Under the pieces are notes generated by a model that saw only the letters and a list, made by a program, of their open reading frames with translations, was not told where the DNA came from and did no database searches. This document shows, in pieces, positions 34,809 to 44,518 of a DNA stretch of 64,000 nucleotides; positions within the stretch are counted from its first letter, which is position 1; each line of letters opens with the position of its first letter. Source of the DNA: Candidatus Megaera polyxenophila (GTDB lineage Bacteria > Pseudomonadota > Alphaproteobacteria > Rickettsiales > Rickettsiaceae); NCBI GenBank assembly GCA_037101405.1, contig AP017965.1:62001-126000 (forward strand). Direction: 5' to 3'. Made by a program: the position numbers and the translations under genes.

Positions 34809-36992
34809 ATGTCTAAAAAAAATAATGATACTCTTGATAAGACAGATGATGATCCAGTTTCTGTTCTTATAGAGCAAGTAAATAATTTAGCTATTACTGC
34901 TTCATCTCAAACAAAGGTAGTTAAATTTTTAGTTAATGTTCCTATGTATATACCTGCTTCTGATATGGAAGGAGATTCATCTGATGAATCTGATGATGAT
35001 ACATTTACAGAAGATCAATTTAATTTTGATATAGAAGATAGGTTTTCATTGCCTTATAGAACTTTCAATATTAGGGAAAAAGTAAACAAGAGTAAGAAAA
35101 AGGAAAAAATAATAGAAAATAGGGTTGGTAACTTAATTTTAGATGATTTAGATTTGCAGTTAGATCAAATTAAGCCTAAAGCTACTCTTTCAAAAACACA
35201 AGTTTTTCTTGATTTATTAGAAGACACAGGTTTTGAAACACAGGATAAAGATCATTTAGGTAACATTAGAGTTAGTATAGGGCTTAATAGACCTAAGTCT
35301 TTGAGTACAAGAAAGAATGATAACCTTGATAAACAGTTACAAAGCAAAGAAGAAAGTATTATAATACATAATAAATTTGCTTTTTTTTGGGATATCCCAT
35401 GGACAGATGACAGTGGAAACCCAGTAGAACTGGATACAGTAAAGCATTTTTATAAACAATTGAAAAGAAAGGATTCAGATAAAGCTAAAGAGTTTTTAAG
35501 AATTAATGAAGATATAGAAAGGCCAACTCCTCCATATCAATACATTAGAGAAAAAATAAAAAATCATGATAATAGTAAAATTCTAGTACAAGCATTAAGG
35601 CAAGACGGTAATGCCCTAGTCTATTTTAGCATAATTGATAGTGATACAAAAAGTTTTAACGGAATATATAGTGCTTATTTGCAAATAACCGGTAATTCTT
35701 TGCCTACTGTAATGTCTACAGGTTATGAATTTTCTGGTGATAAAACAGATCATCCATTCCAAGTGGCAAGCCAGGTTGATAGAATGGTTAGGGTTATTAC
35801 GGTACGCCATATTCAACTAGGGGCGTATTATCCAGAACCAAATATATGTGTATTAATACCAGAAGAATACGATACTCTACCGGAGAGCTTTATTGATCAA
35901 AGTAGGAAAAAAAAGGATCTTGAATCAGCTTCTTTACTAAGAAAAATCAAAGATAGGGAAAATGTCACTTGTGTTTTCAGTGAAGATAAACCACTTATTA
36001 CTACTACACCTGATAGGGCTAAACTAACTAAAGTTCATAAAACACCTATATCATTTTCTTCTGAGTTTACTCAAGGAGCTTCACCAACAAAAGACGATAT
36101 TCGTGGATTCAAACAAGTTAGCCAATCACATTTTCATGAAAAAGTTTGGTACGATAATTTATTCATTAATGGTACTATTGAAGTTACGGGGTGTACGTTG
36201 GCACATTGTAAATCTTTATTAGCAAAGATTAGAAACGGTAACGATACTGAGAAAAATCAGTCTATTCTTAAATTAAAGGGCTATATAACTCCTGGAGTTG
36301 TTGATGCAATAGCTAAGGCAGCTATAGAAATAAAACAATATGTTAAAAAATTTGAAATAGCTTATATCAGGAGTGAAAATGAAACAAAACTCCTTAAAGT
36401 TTTAGAAGATTTAGATATAAAAATAAGTAATTTTTCTCGAGATGCAATACTAATACTTGCTCAAGAAGAAATACTAGAAATGATTGAAGATGAACTAATA
36501 GATCCAAATGATTTAATAGGCTTACCTCTAAAAGCATTAGAAGCACTATTTTATAGTGATGAGATTATAGAAATGCTTAAAGATGGGTCTGTTGACCTCA
36601 AGGATTTATTGAACCTATATAGAATTACCACTCAAAAATATAAGCAAGATTTTTCTGAAGTATTACAAGAGTTTCAAACAGCAGTAGAAAATGGAGAATA
36701 CCCGGTTTCTGATATTTTAGAAAGATACGAAGATCATCATCTCCACTTAGAATTTATGTCTGGAGATCCAACTGATATAGTTCTTGAAAATTCCGATAAT
36801 GAGGAAATAGTAAAATTTGGCATTAAAAATTACGATGTTGATATAGAATGGATAAGAGAGGAACTAAGAGGAGATAGAGATTGGGATAGTACTGCTCTTA
36901 TAGATTTTGATGTAGCAATAGGCACATATGAAGAAGACTATGATTCAGATAGTTTAATTGGTGAAGATAGTCAATTAGAGGATGTATATTAA
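34809..36992 (+). CDS. large acidic protein of unknown function (727 aa)
   Basis: A 727-residue protein with no signal peptide or membrane segment. Residues 50-75 are a Ser/Asp/Glu run (GDSSDESDDDTFTEDQ), residues 97-102 a Lys patch, and the C-terminal 60 residues are again strongly acidic and end DSQLEDVY. The middle (about 180-450) looks like a folded domain with FAFFWDIPWTDDSGNP and QSHFHEKVWYDNLFINGTIE. The 470-650 part is helical. The Ser/Asp stretch, the lack of bacterial family features and the size suggest a host-directed or eukaryote-like protein, but there is no direct evidence of secretion. It has a good ribosome binding site and is intact, which is notable in this decaying neighbourhood. 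Confidence 0.7.
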   Translation: MSKKNNDTLDKTDDDPVSVLIEQVNNLAITASSQTKVVKFLVNVPMYIPASDMEGDSSDESDDDTFTEDQFNFDIEDRFSLPYRTFNIREKVNKSKKKEKIIENRVGNLILDDLDLQLDQIKPKATLSKTQVFLDLLEDTGFETQDKDHLGNIRVSIGLNRPKSLSTRKNDNLDKQLQSKEESIIIHNKFAFFWDIPWTDDSGNPVELDTVKHFYKQLKRKDSDKAKEFLRINEDIERPTPPYQYIREKIKNHDNSKILVQALRQDGNALVYFSIIDSDTKSFNGIYSAYLQITGNSLPTVMSTGYEFSGDKTDHPFQVASQVDRMVRVITVRHIQLGAYYPEPNICVLIPEEYDTLPESFIDQSRKKKDLESASLLRKIKDRENVTCVFSEDKPLITTTPDRAKLTKVHKTPISFSSEFTQGASPTKDDIRGFKQVSQSHFHEKVWYDNLFINGTIEVTGCTLAHCKSLLAKIRNGNDTEKNQSILKLKGYITPGVVDAIAKAAIEIKQYVKKFEIAYIRSENETKLLKVLEDLDIKISNFSRDAILILAQEEILEMIEDELIDPNDLIGLPLKALEALFYSDEIIEMLKDGSVDLKDLLNLYRITTQKYKQDFSEVLQEFQTAVENGEYPVSDILERYEDHHLHLEFMSGDPTDIVLENSDNEEIVKFGIKNYDVDIEWIREELRGDRDWDSTALIDFDVAIGTYEEDYDSDSLIGEDSQLEDVY

Positions 36993-37548
36993 CGTACTTG
37001 GAATTAGCACAAATATAAATGCGAGTCTAATACACTTTGTATAAGTTAAAAAAGAAATGGTGAAATACTTAAAGTATCAGTCTTGTAACCTACCGGTCTC
37101 GTCTAGCAATCAAGGAATTTTTGTCCAGAATTAGTGCCACTGGGTCTTTTCGGACTTAACAAAATCGTTTTAAAATCAAGGTTTATGGTAATCAGGATTA
37201 CAACCCTTAGCTGACAATCAAATATATGGCCGTGATCGGTATAACAAAATATGATGAATTGCACTTTAAAAAATGCTAAGTATGAAATTCCTGATTATTA
37301 TATTTTTACCAATTAGTGACTTTAAACTTTTAGTGTTTCCGCGATTGACTATTATTACGGATGCTCGCATTAAATAGATTCTTCTTGGGGATTGCATGTA
37401 CTATTTTAATTACGTTAATATGTTAGGTATCACGTGATAAAATTGTGTCTATTAACTAAAAAATTAAGGAGTAAAGAATTAAAATAAACTTTATTAGCTT
37501 ATTTAATATGATACATTTTCTTTATATATAAAATTATTTGGTTAATAA
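36993..37548. other. intergenic, no gene recognised
   Basis: About 555 bases with stops in all frames. It separates the 727-residue gene from the biosynthetic locus and must hold the promoter for the operon that begins with the VOC gene; AT-rich candidates lie between 37480 and 37540, but I do not assign one. No tRNA or clear hairpin is seen. Confidence 0.35.
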
Positions 37549-37971
37549 ATGCAACAACAGATTTCTATTATTACCCTTGCTATAGAAGATATTAGTAAAT
37601 CAAAACAATTTTATATAAACGGTTTTGGATGGCAGCCAATCTATCAAACTAATGATACGCTATTTTATCAAATGAATGGATTTATTTTAAGTACATGGCT
37701 TAAGAAGGAGTTAGAACAAGATATCCAACAAAGTATAATGTTATCCAAGGAGGGTATAACTTTAGCCCAATTTGTATCATCTTCTATAGAAGTACAAAAA
37801 TTAATAGATCATTTATCTAGATATGGGGGAACAATACTAAGAAATGCTGATTCTCCAGAACATGGAGGAGTTAGAGGTTATATAGCTGATCCTGATGGCC
37901 ATATATGGGAAATTGTCTGGAATCCAGATTTTATTATCAATGAAAAAGGTTGTTTTACTTTAAATAAATAA
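37549..37971 (+). CDS. VOC-superfamily protein (glyoxalase/bleomycin-resistance type)
   Basis: A 140-residue protein with the paired beta-alpha-beta-beta-beta modules of the vicinal oxygen chelate superfamily (ISIITLAIEDISKSKQFYIN and RGYIADPDGHIWEIVWNP). The metal or ligand residues at the end of the fold (His-x-x-Glu) are kept. Members include isomerases, dioxygenases and antibiotic-binding resistance proteins. As the first gene of the plus-strand run before the glycosyltransferase it could be a tailoring enzyme or a product-binding self-protection protein. The sequence does not decide. Confidence 0.88.
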   Translation: MQQQISIITLAIEDISKSKQFYINGFGWQPIYQTNDTLFYQMNGFILSTWLKKELEQDIQQSIMLSKEGITLAQFVSSSIEVQKLIDHLSRYGGTILRNADSPEHGGVRGYIADPDGHIWEIVWNPDFIINEKGCFTLNK

Positions 37972-38086
37972 TAAAAGGAAACTATATTTTATAAAACCCA
38001 ATTGATAGGAGTTATTAAAGTAATAATATTCACTGTAAATGCCTTAAAACTAGATATTTGTTATTTTATGAATGGAGAAGAATAAT

Positions 38087-39235
38087 ATGAATAAGTTTAA
38101 AATTAGTGTATGTATACCTTATAAACAAAGGCTAGAAAATTTAAAGATTGTTTTTGAAGCTCTAGTTAATCAAACAATGCCTTCTTCTGAATTCGAAGTA
38201 ATAATAGGTGCTATGGAATATAGTAAAGAGTTTTTAGAACTATGTTTAAACTTTAGCAATAAAATAAATATTACTTCTGTTGTGACTGGTAGAGATTTTT
38301 CTATTCCTAGTGCAAGAAATTTAGCAATGAGACAAGCTACTGGAAGTATAATCGTACAAATGGATGCTGATAGCTTATTAACTAAAACATCGTTAGATAA
38401 TCTTTACAACAGGCATTTTGCGTTTACTCAACAAATATGCGTTGTAGGTCAAGTTGTTGGTTATGGCAATAATAATGATGGGAGTGTTACTACTGTAGAT
38501 CATTTAGAATATAAACATTATAAAAAACATCTAGATGAATTAGAAAATTTTGTTGGTATACCTAGGGATCCTCGTTTTCAGGTACCACACATAGTACCAT
38601 GGGCTTTTGGATGGACTGGTTTTATAGCTTTACCTTTAACCCTTATCAAAAAATATGATTTGTTTTTTGATGAGGATTTTCATGGTTGGGGCGTAGATGA
38701 TTTAGAATGGAGTTATCGTATATGTAATGCAGGTATTCCAATAGTTCTATGTGAGGATATACGTGCTATTCATTTACCACATGTAAGAGACCAAAAGATC
38801 AATCAACAATCTGAAAAAAAGAATTATAAATATTTTTTAAAAAAATGGCCTTACATTGATGTAGAGTTGGCTCATAGTTTTGGTGATGTTAAAGCTAATG
38901 AACTATTTATACATTTTTCTCAAGAATTAAAAAGAATTACAAATTCTGACAACATTCACTTAGCAGTAGTATCTGGTAAAAGTAATAACAAGAATATTTT
39001 AATAGTTGGGGTAGAAATTAAAGACGGGGAGATTATAGATCGTAATATTATCACAATGTTTGATAATAGTTCACAGATAGAAGTACTGCATCTTATAGGT
39101 ATGGCATTACCTTATGAAGGCAAAGAATTCATAGAGTGTCGTGTACTTTCCCCTATTTTAAAATTTTCTACCTTATATCGTGAAAAGATAGACCTTGAAC
39201 TTCTACGCGTGGCTCAAAAAATTATAAATATTTAA
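38087..39235 (+). CDS. family 2 glycosyltransferase (galactosyltransferase-like C terminus)
   Basis: A 382-residue enzyme from the ATG at 38087, which has GGAGAAG six bases upstream (an in-frame ATG at 38072 lacks one). The GT-A fold begins FKISVCIPYKQRLENLKIVF, with the nucleotide-sugar DxD motif in IVQMDADSLLT. The segment AFGWTGFIALPL, then FDEDFHGWGVDDLEWSYRI is like the C-terminal acceptor/metal part of GT27 and chondroitin-type polymerase domains. It transfers a sugar from a nucleotide donor. The last 110 residues (from about 270) are an extra domain I do not recognise. It precedes the esterase and hexosaminidase genes with small gaps, suggesting an operon. Confidence 0.88.
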   Translation: MNKFKISVCIPYKQRLENLKIVFEALVNQTMPSSEFEVIIGAMEYSKEFLELCLNFSNKINITSVVTGRDFSIPSARNLAMRQATGSIIVQMDADSLLTKTSLDNLYNRHFAFTQQICVVGQVVGYGNNNDGSVTTVDHLEYKHYKKHLDELENFVGIPRDPRFQVPHIVPWAFGWTGFIALPLTLIKKYDLFFDEDFHGWGVDDLEWSYRICNAGIPIVLCEDIRAIHLPHVRDQKINQQSEKKNYKYFLKKWPYIDVELAHSFGDVKANELFIHFSQELKRITNSDNIHLAVVSGKSNNKNILIVGVEIKDGEIIDRNIITMFDNSSQIEVLHLIGMALPYEGKEFIECRVLSPILKFSTLYREKIDLELLRVAQKIINI

Positions 39236-39251
39236 TAAAAAAGAGGATATT

Positions 39252-40244
39252 TTGAAAAAAGGAAACTATATTTTAAATAAAAGTCACCCACCAGTAGATA
39301 AAGAATTAGAAAAACCGTTGTATGAGATCTTAAAAACTTTACCAGTACCTCTTACTCCTAGTCTAATTCCTAAAAGTAGAAAGTTAACAATAGAAGGTAC
39401 TTTATCTGATAGTGAAATTAACCGTAATGGAGCTTTTAGATTTGAAGAAATAGAGATTAAAGGATACCAAGATTCAATAATTTCTTTAATAATATGTCAG
39501 CCTACTGCTACTGATAATCCATCTGCTGTTATATATAATATTCATGGTGGGGGAATGGTTTCAGGAAATAATCGTACTGCTGAACTAGCAGGAGAATTAA
39601 AAAGAGCAGAGCAGTTGAATTTAGCTGTTGTTTCAGTAAATTATAGACTAGCACCTGAACATCCAGATCCTATACCCCTTGAGGATTGTTATGCTGGATT
39701 AGAATGGCTTTCAGCTAACTTAAATAAGTATAATTTTAGATCTGATAGAATAATTGTTAGTGGTAACAGCGCTGGGGGAGGATTGGCGGCGGGAGTGACA
39801 TTGTTGGCTCGTGATAGGAGAGGTCCTAACATAATGGCTCAGATGTTACAATGCCCAATGCTGGATGATAGATGTAATACTCCATCTGCAGTGCAGATGG
39901 AAGGTATTGGTTTATGGGAAACTACTTCAAATATTACTGGATGGAATGCTTTATTAGGAAGTAGAAGAGGTTCTAAAGAAGTTTCTTATTATACTGCTCC
40001 AGCACGTGCAGAAGATTTATCATGTCTTCCCCCAACTTTTATTGATGTTGGTGCAGTAGAGTCACTTAGAGATGAAACAATAGATTATGCTAAACGTATT
40101 TGGTTATCTGGTGGAAACGCAGAATTACATGTTTGGGGAGGAGCGTTCCATAGTTTTGATCAATGGGTACCAGATGCTATTGTTTCAAGGTCAGCCGATG
40201 AAACTCGTATAAAATGGTTAAAAAGGTTATTACAAGATAAATAA
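39252..40244 (+). CDS. alpha/beta-hydrolase, HSL-type esterase
   Basis: A 330-residue esterase with the HSL-family oxyanion motif NIHGGGMVSG and nucleophile elbow VSGNSAGGGLAAG. The acid (Asp in FIDVGAVESLRDE) and His (GGAFHSFDQWVP) are in the expected order. It starts with TTG after GAGGA, 16 bases past the glycosyltransferase stop. No signal peptide is seen. It may release, trim or deacylate an intermediate of the pathway, or act as a thioesterase substitute for the polyketide synthase, which has none. The substrate is not predictable. Confidence 0.9.
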   Translation: MKKGNYILNKSHPPVDKELEKPLYEILKTLPVPLTPSLIPKSRKLTIEGTLSDSEINRNGAFRFEEIEIKGYQDSIISLIICQPTATDNPSAVIYNIHGGGMVSGNNRTAELAGELKRAEQLNLAVVSVNYRLAPEHPDPIPLEDCYAGLEWLSANLNKYNFRSDRIIVSGNSAGGGLAAGVTLLARDRRGPNIMAQMLQCPMLDDRCNTPSAVQMEGIGLWETTSNITGWNALLGSRRGSKEVSYYTAPARAEDLSCLPPTFIDVGAVESLRDETIDYAKRIWLSGGNAELHVWGGAFHSFDQWVPDAIVSRSADETRIKWLKRLLQDK

Positions 40245-40272
40245 AAGTTTTAAATTTTTTTAAATAATAGAT

Positions 40273-42681
40273 ATGAACAGATGTATAAGCTTATTGCTTT
40301 GTGTTGCCATTCTATGTGGGTTTACACCAAAAAATGATAAAGAAGATTTAATTCTTGTTAAAGAAATTAAAATGGGTGCCATGCAAGGGGATCATGACAA
40401 ATCAGAGTTTTCAATCTTAGTAGATTTTGTAGCGCAAAAAGAAACAAATATTCCTATGTGGGAGTTTGGTTTTTATCTGCTAGGTGCACCTTTGGTTACA
40501 TTTATTAGTGAGAATCAAAAAGTTAATCCTAGGTTAGTTATGGAAATTTGTGATGAAGCTAATTATTGTACTGGTCTTAAGTATCAAAAATCTACAAAAA
40601 TTACAGATATTGATTTAAGCCAAGGGTATACTACTATTCTATCACCGCTTACATCTTTTCCAATAAAAAAAGGAATTAACTATACTATTAAAATTCTTCA
40701 TATTAATCAATGGGGAGGAAACAACATTTCTTATTTTCCACAAAGTTTCTTTTTTATACAATACGATAATAATAATAATTATCAGAAAAAATTACACTAC
40801 ATAAAAACTGACTTCAAATCTTATAAAATTGTTAATTATCAACAAGAAAAAGTTAATAATTTTATTAAGAAGGATAAAGAGAATAAATGGAAATCCAGTA
40901 TTCAAGACAATAAAAATGAAAAAAGTTTATCATTAGTGCCGAGTCCTGCTTATATCAAATTAGAACAAGAATACAAATATAAAATAAAGAAAAATATTTT
41001 AATAAATAATGAATTTAGTGAATGTAGTGATGTATCTGCTCTATTTATTAAAAATTTAAGAAATGATTTAAAAGCTAACATTATTAATGTTCCTAGTAAG
41101 GATAATTTGTATACTCAAATTTTGATAAAAAAATTAAATGATCCAACTTTAATATCTAACAATCCCGAAGGATATGTTTTATCTATTAACCATAAGGGAG
41201 TAGAAATTGAAGCATTAAATGCTGCCGGAGTTTATTATGCATTTCAAACCTTAAGACAAATATATTTTGATGTAGAAAAAAAAGATGCAGAAGAAATAAG
41301 CATCCCTCAATTAACAATAATTGATTACCCAAGGTTTAAATACAGAGGAATTATGTTAGATGTTGCTAGACATTTTTTCACTGTATCTGAAGTAAAAAGC
41401 TTTATTAATTTAATGGGTGTCCATAAATTAAATACTCTACACTTACACCTATCAGATGATGAAGCATTTAGAATAAAAATTCCTCCCTATCCTTTAAAAT
41501 ACGCATATACTAGAGGCTTGGGCTTACCTATCGGACCTACAATGCTATCTCAAATAAACCTTTATAATACAAATGCTAAAACTGACAATTCTATTCGTGC
41601 TGGTAATGTATACAGTGGATCTTATAGTTATAAGGATATAAGAGAAATAATAAAATATGCTAATTTAAATCAAATTACAGTTATCCCCGAACTTGATTTT
41701 CCTGCTCACTCTAGAGCATTAATCAAAGCATTACCAAGTATACTAATTGATCCAGATGATAAGTCTAATTATATATCAGCACAAGGTTATACAGATAATG
41801 TTTTACCTGTGTGTACATACGACAGTAATACATCAATCGGAAAAAAATTTACTAAAACCGTTAACAATATTATAAATAATGTTGCTAATATATTTAGTGG
41901 ACAAAAAACCATATATGCTATTGATAAAGAAATAAGTATAGGAGGGGACGAGGTAAGTCCTGATTCTTGGACTAAAACTAAAAGTTGTCAAGGTGAATGG
42001 GATAATCTTGATTCTAATGCAAAATCTCATAAGTTTTTTAGTAAATTATCTAAAAATCATACATCAATAATTTTTTCTGGGTGGCAACAATTTATACAAA
42101 ACAATGGAGTTGAATTAGGTAAAGATATTGTTGATTATAGTAGAGTTGGTCATGTATGGATTTGGAACAAAAGTAATGAAACAGGAATTGATCAAGCAAT
42201 TAATTTAGCTAATAATAATTTTCCTATTGTATTAACATTTGCTGATAAAATGTATTTTGATATTGTATACACACCAGATATTAGTGAGCCAGGACTTGCA
42301 TGGTCAGCTCCTAATAACGATACATATTCTGTATTATCTTCAGCACAAATCTCTAATGAGGTACAAAAAAGAACTCAATTATTAGCTCATAATAATATCT
42401 TAGGACTAGAAGGGGCATTATGGTCAGAAAACCTTTTAAATTATGATCAGCTAGTTTATATGGCTGTTCCTAAAATGACTGGATTATCTGAAGCTAGCTG
42501 GTCTCCGAGTACTATAACTATACAAAATAATAAGATTAATTGGCAAAATTTGTCAAAGCGTTTAGGATGTGGGCAAAGAGGTTTTTTATACTATTTAAAT
42601 ACAATACATGATGTAAAGTATAGAGGTTACCCTAGAGGAATATCGTTAGAAATCCCTGAATTAGAATGCTATAAATTTTAA
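40273..42681 (+). CDS. secreted GH20 beta-N-acetylhexosaminidase (chitobiase-like)
   Basis: An 802-residue enzyme with a short signal peptide (MNRCISLLLCVAILCGFTP). An N-terminal carbohydrate-binding/chitobiase-N domain runs to about residue 200, then a GH20b alpha/beta domain (about 220-350), then the catalytic barrel starting RFKYRGIMLDVARHFFTV. The catalytic Asp-Glu pair is in ISIGGDEVSPDSW (D559, E560). Further active-site features are LHLHLSDDEAFRI and the Trp in GALWSENLL. It removes terminal GlcNAc/GalNAc from chitin oligomers or glycans outside the cytoplasm. An intracellular Rickettsia keeping a full-length hexosaminidase next to a glycosyltransferase suggests export of a sugar-masked product or attack on host or tick glycans. 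Confidence 0.93.
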   Translation: MNRCISLLLCVAILCGFTPKNDKEDLILVKEIKMGAMQGDHDKSEFSILVDFVAQKETNIPMWEFGFYLLGAPLVTFISENQKVNPRLVMEICDEANYCTGLKYQKSTKITDIDLSQGYTTILSPLTSFPIKKGINYTIKILHINQWGGNNISYFPQSFFFIQYDNNNNYQKKLHYIKTDFKSYKIVNYQQEKVNNFIKKDKENKWKSSIQDNKNEKSLSLVPSPAYIKLEQEYKYKIKKNILINNEFSECSDVSALFIKNLRNDLKANIINVPSKDNLYTQILIKKLNDPTLISNNPEGYVLSINHKGVEIEALNAAGVYYAFQTLRQIYFDVEKKDAEEISIPQLTIIDYPRFKYRGIMLDVARHFFTVSEVKSFINLMGVHKLNTLHLHLSDDEAFRIKIPPYPLKYAYTRGLGLPIGPTMLSQINLYNTNAKTDNSIRAGNVYSGSYSYKDIREIIKYANLNQITVIPELDFPAHSRALIKALPSILIDPDDKSNYISAQGYTDNVLPVCTYDSNTSIGKKFTKTVNNIINNVANIFSGQKTIYAIDKEISIGGDEVSPDSWTKTKSCQGEWDNLDSNAKSHKFFSKLSKNHTSIIFSGWQQFIQNNGVELGKDIVDYSRVGHVWIWNKSNETGIDQAINLANNNFPIVLTFADKMYFDIVYTPDISEPGLAWSAPNNDTYSVLSSAQISNEVQKRTQLLAHNNILGLEGALWSENLLNYDQLVYMAVPKMTGLSEASWSPSTITIQNNKINWQNLSKRLGCGQRGFLYYLNTIHDVKYRGYPRGISLEIPELECYKF

Positions 42682-42836
42682 TAATTTATAATGATGATTA
42701 GAAAGTTTCAGAAAAATAATTGTACTCGAAATGAAAACTAAAAACTAAGTTATTATCCTTCTATAATATGAGACATTTTAAGGTTATATTTGAAGATAGT
42801 TTAGTATAGTATATTTTATTATTAGGAGTAAAAGCG

Positions 42837-43808
42837 ATGGCATTGAGGAATAAATTTAAAAGAAAAGATCTACCAATTATTAATCTTAATAAAGATAATC
42901 AAGGAAAGATAATGGTAGAAGCTTGTTTAGAACATGGGTTTTTTTATATTGATAATAGGCAAGAACAGGTAGTAGATTTAAAGATCGTAGATGAACTACA
43001 AAGAAAAAGTCAGGAATTCTTTCAATTACCGACTAATAAAAAAAGTAAATATGCTATTGAAAAATCTATATCTTTAACAGGTTATGCTGGATTTGAATCA
43101 ATGACAAGTTTTGTTCCACATGATAATGAAATCTATGTTATTCATTCTCCATCTCTTTTTCCTATTGATAAAAAGAATATTCAATATAGTTTTGAGCCTG
43201 CCTTAACAGAATATATAGAATCATGCTGGAAACTTAATGAAAAAATATATACACATTTAGCACCTTATTTAGATTTAAATTCTGTTAGAAATCCAAGTGG
43301 TTTTCTTAAAAGTTGGAAAGACGGGTTTCAAGAACGTTTATGGACAGGGAGATTCATACATTATCCTCCTAATGGAGGTACAATAGCACCTCACAATGAC
43401 GTTGGTCTTTTGACTATTCTTAATCAAGATCAAACAGGAGGATTACAAGTATGGTTTCAAGAAAAATGGGTTGATGTTGAACCAATACCAAATACTTTTG
43501 TTGTTAATGTTGGAGAAATATTACAAAATTGGTCATCTGGTTTATTAAAATCAACTCGTCATAGAGTTATTAATAAAAAAGCAGTTGATAGATACAGTAT
43601 GACATTTCTTCCTTTATTTGATAAATTTTGTGAAATATATATAAAAGAAAAAAATGAATGGAAATATCCATACAATCATCTTCTGGAAAGGTATTACTCA
43701 ATATATAAGCACTTGGCTAATAGTGTTCAAAATTCTATAGATTCTTTACAAGGAAAAACTCCTAAAGAAATTGAGGATTTTCATCAAAGAACTTTCCTAA
43801 AAAATTAA
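42837..43808 (+). CDS. isopenicillin-N-synthase-like 2OG-Fe(II) oxygenase
   Basis: A 323-residue enzyme of the plant/fungal/bacterial 2OG-Fe(II) family. The iron ligands are His and Asp in APHNDVGLLTIL and His in STRHRVINK, and the co-substrate-binding Arg-x-Ser is in RYSMTFLPLF. The N-terminal DIOX_N region (PIINLNKDNQGKIMVEACLE, HGFFYI) is also present, and the length is normal. AGGAG lies before the ATG. It would hydroxylate, desaturate or cyclise a small molecule in the cytosol. Between the hexosaminidase and the polyketide synthase it is a good candidate tailoring enzyme. Confidence 0.92.
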   Translation: MALRNKFKRKDLPIINLNKDNQGKIMVEACLEHGFFYIDNRQEQVVDLKIVDELQRKSQEFFQLPTNKKSKYAIEKSISLTGYAGFESMTSFVPHDNEIYVIHSPSLFPIDKKNIQYSFEPALTEYIESCWKLNEKIYTHLAPYLDLNSVRNPSGFLKSWKDGFQERLWTGRFIHYPPNGGTIAPHNDVGLLTILNQDQTGGLQVWFQEKWVDVEPIPNTFVVNVGEILQNWSSGLLKSTRHRVINKKAVDRYSMTFLPLFDKFCEIYIKEKNEWKYPYNHLLERYYSIYKHLANSVQNSIDSLQGKTPKEIEDFHQRTFLKN

Positions 43809-43938
43809 ATTATTCTGTTGTTTTTAAAGAAAGCTTTAATAAAATTTATACTATACTTTCTAGCATAGCTTCATAAAGAGAACAATAACTTCTCTATTGC
43901 TTCATATACATTTATCAATTTAGCTATATTAACAACTA

Positions 43939-44178
43939 TTAACTACAAAAACCATCAGTAATAATACTTAAATCCGATTTACATTTATCCTGGTTATTAT
44001 CTAAATTCTCTTCTTTTTTTATGTTATAATTTTTTTCTTTTAAATCACTATTATTTTCCTTTAAATTTCTTATTTTTTTAAAATATAAATCTGTTACATT
44101 TAAACCACTAAGTTTAATTAGCTTCTTAGATATAGAAATAAAAAGCAATTTTTCTTGCCCCCAAAGATGTATTTTCAT
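43939..44178 (-). CDS. possible small protein (79 aa)
   Basis: A short frame on the opposite strand, in the gap before the polyketide synthase gene, with AAGAGAT before its ATG. The N-terminal half is hydrophobic-basic and the C-terminal half very Lys/Asn/Glu-rich, ending TDGFCS. No family is recognised. It may be a remnant or chance frame; composition in this genome makes such frames common. Confidence 0.3.
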   Translation of the reverse strand: MKIHLWGQEKLLFISISKKLIKLSGLNVTDLYFKKIRNLKENNSDLKEKNYNIKKEENLDNNQDKCKSDLSIITDGFCS

Positions 44179-44518
44179 ATGAATCTCTTTATTTAATTTT
44201 AGTCATTTCTATAGTATATCCTACATAAACTAAAGATAGAAATATATTATAAAAATTAAACTTATTTAATTTAATGTCAGAGAATTAGTTGTGTAATAAA
44301 TTAATTAAAAACAATAGTAAAACTTAAAAATATTAATTAGTATGGTCCACTAACTTATAAAGAGCAATACTTACAAAATATTAGTAATAATAATATTACT
44401 GAGCCCTTCTAATATCATTATTTTGTAGTTAACTATATTAACAGATAATGTATATATTAATCTTGACTTTATATTTTATTTATCGGAATATTATTATGTA
44501 TATATTTTGAGGTGTATT
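44179..44518 (+). promoter_or_regulatory. intergenic region upstream of the PKS gene
   Basis: About 340 very AT-rich bases between the small minus-strand frame and the polyketide synthase start. The PKS promoter should lie here. The only assignable site is the ribosome binding site GAGGTG at 44509-44514, which decides the ATG at 44519. No operator or strong hairpin is seen. Confidence 0.4.

Noticed and set aside
43939..44178. Idea that the 79-residue frame is a peptide natural-product precursor because it ends in GFCS near the PKS gene
   Set aside because: There is no modifying enzyme for ribosomal peptides in the window, no leader/core pattern and only weak evidence that it is expressed. 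Kept only as a low-confidence gene.
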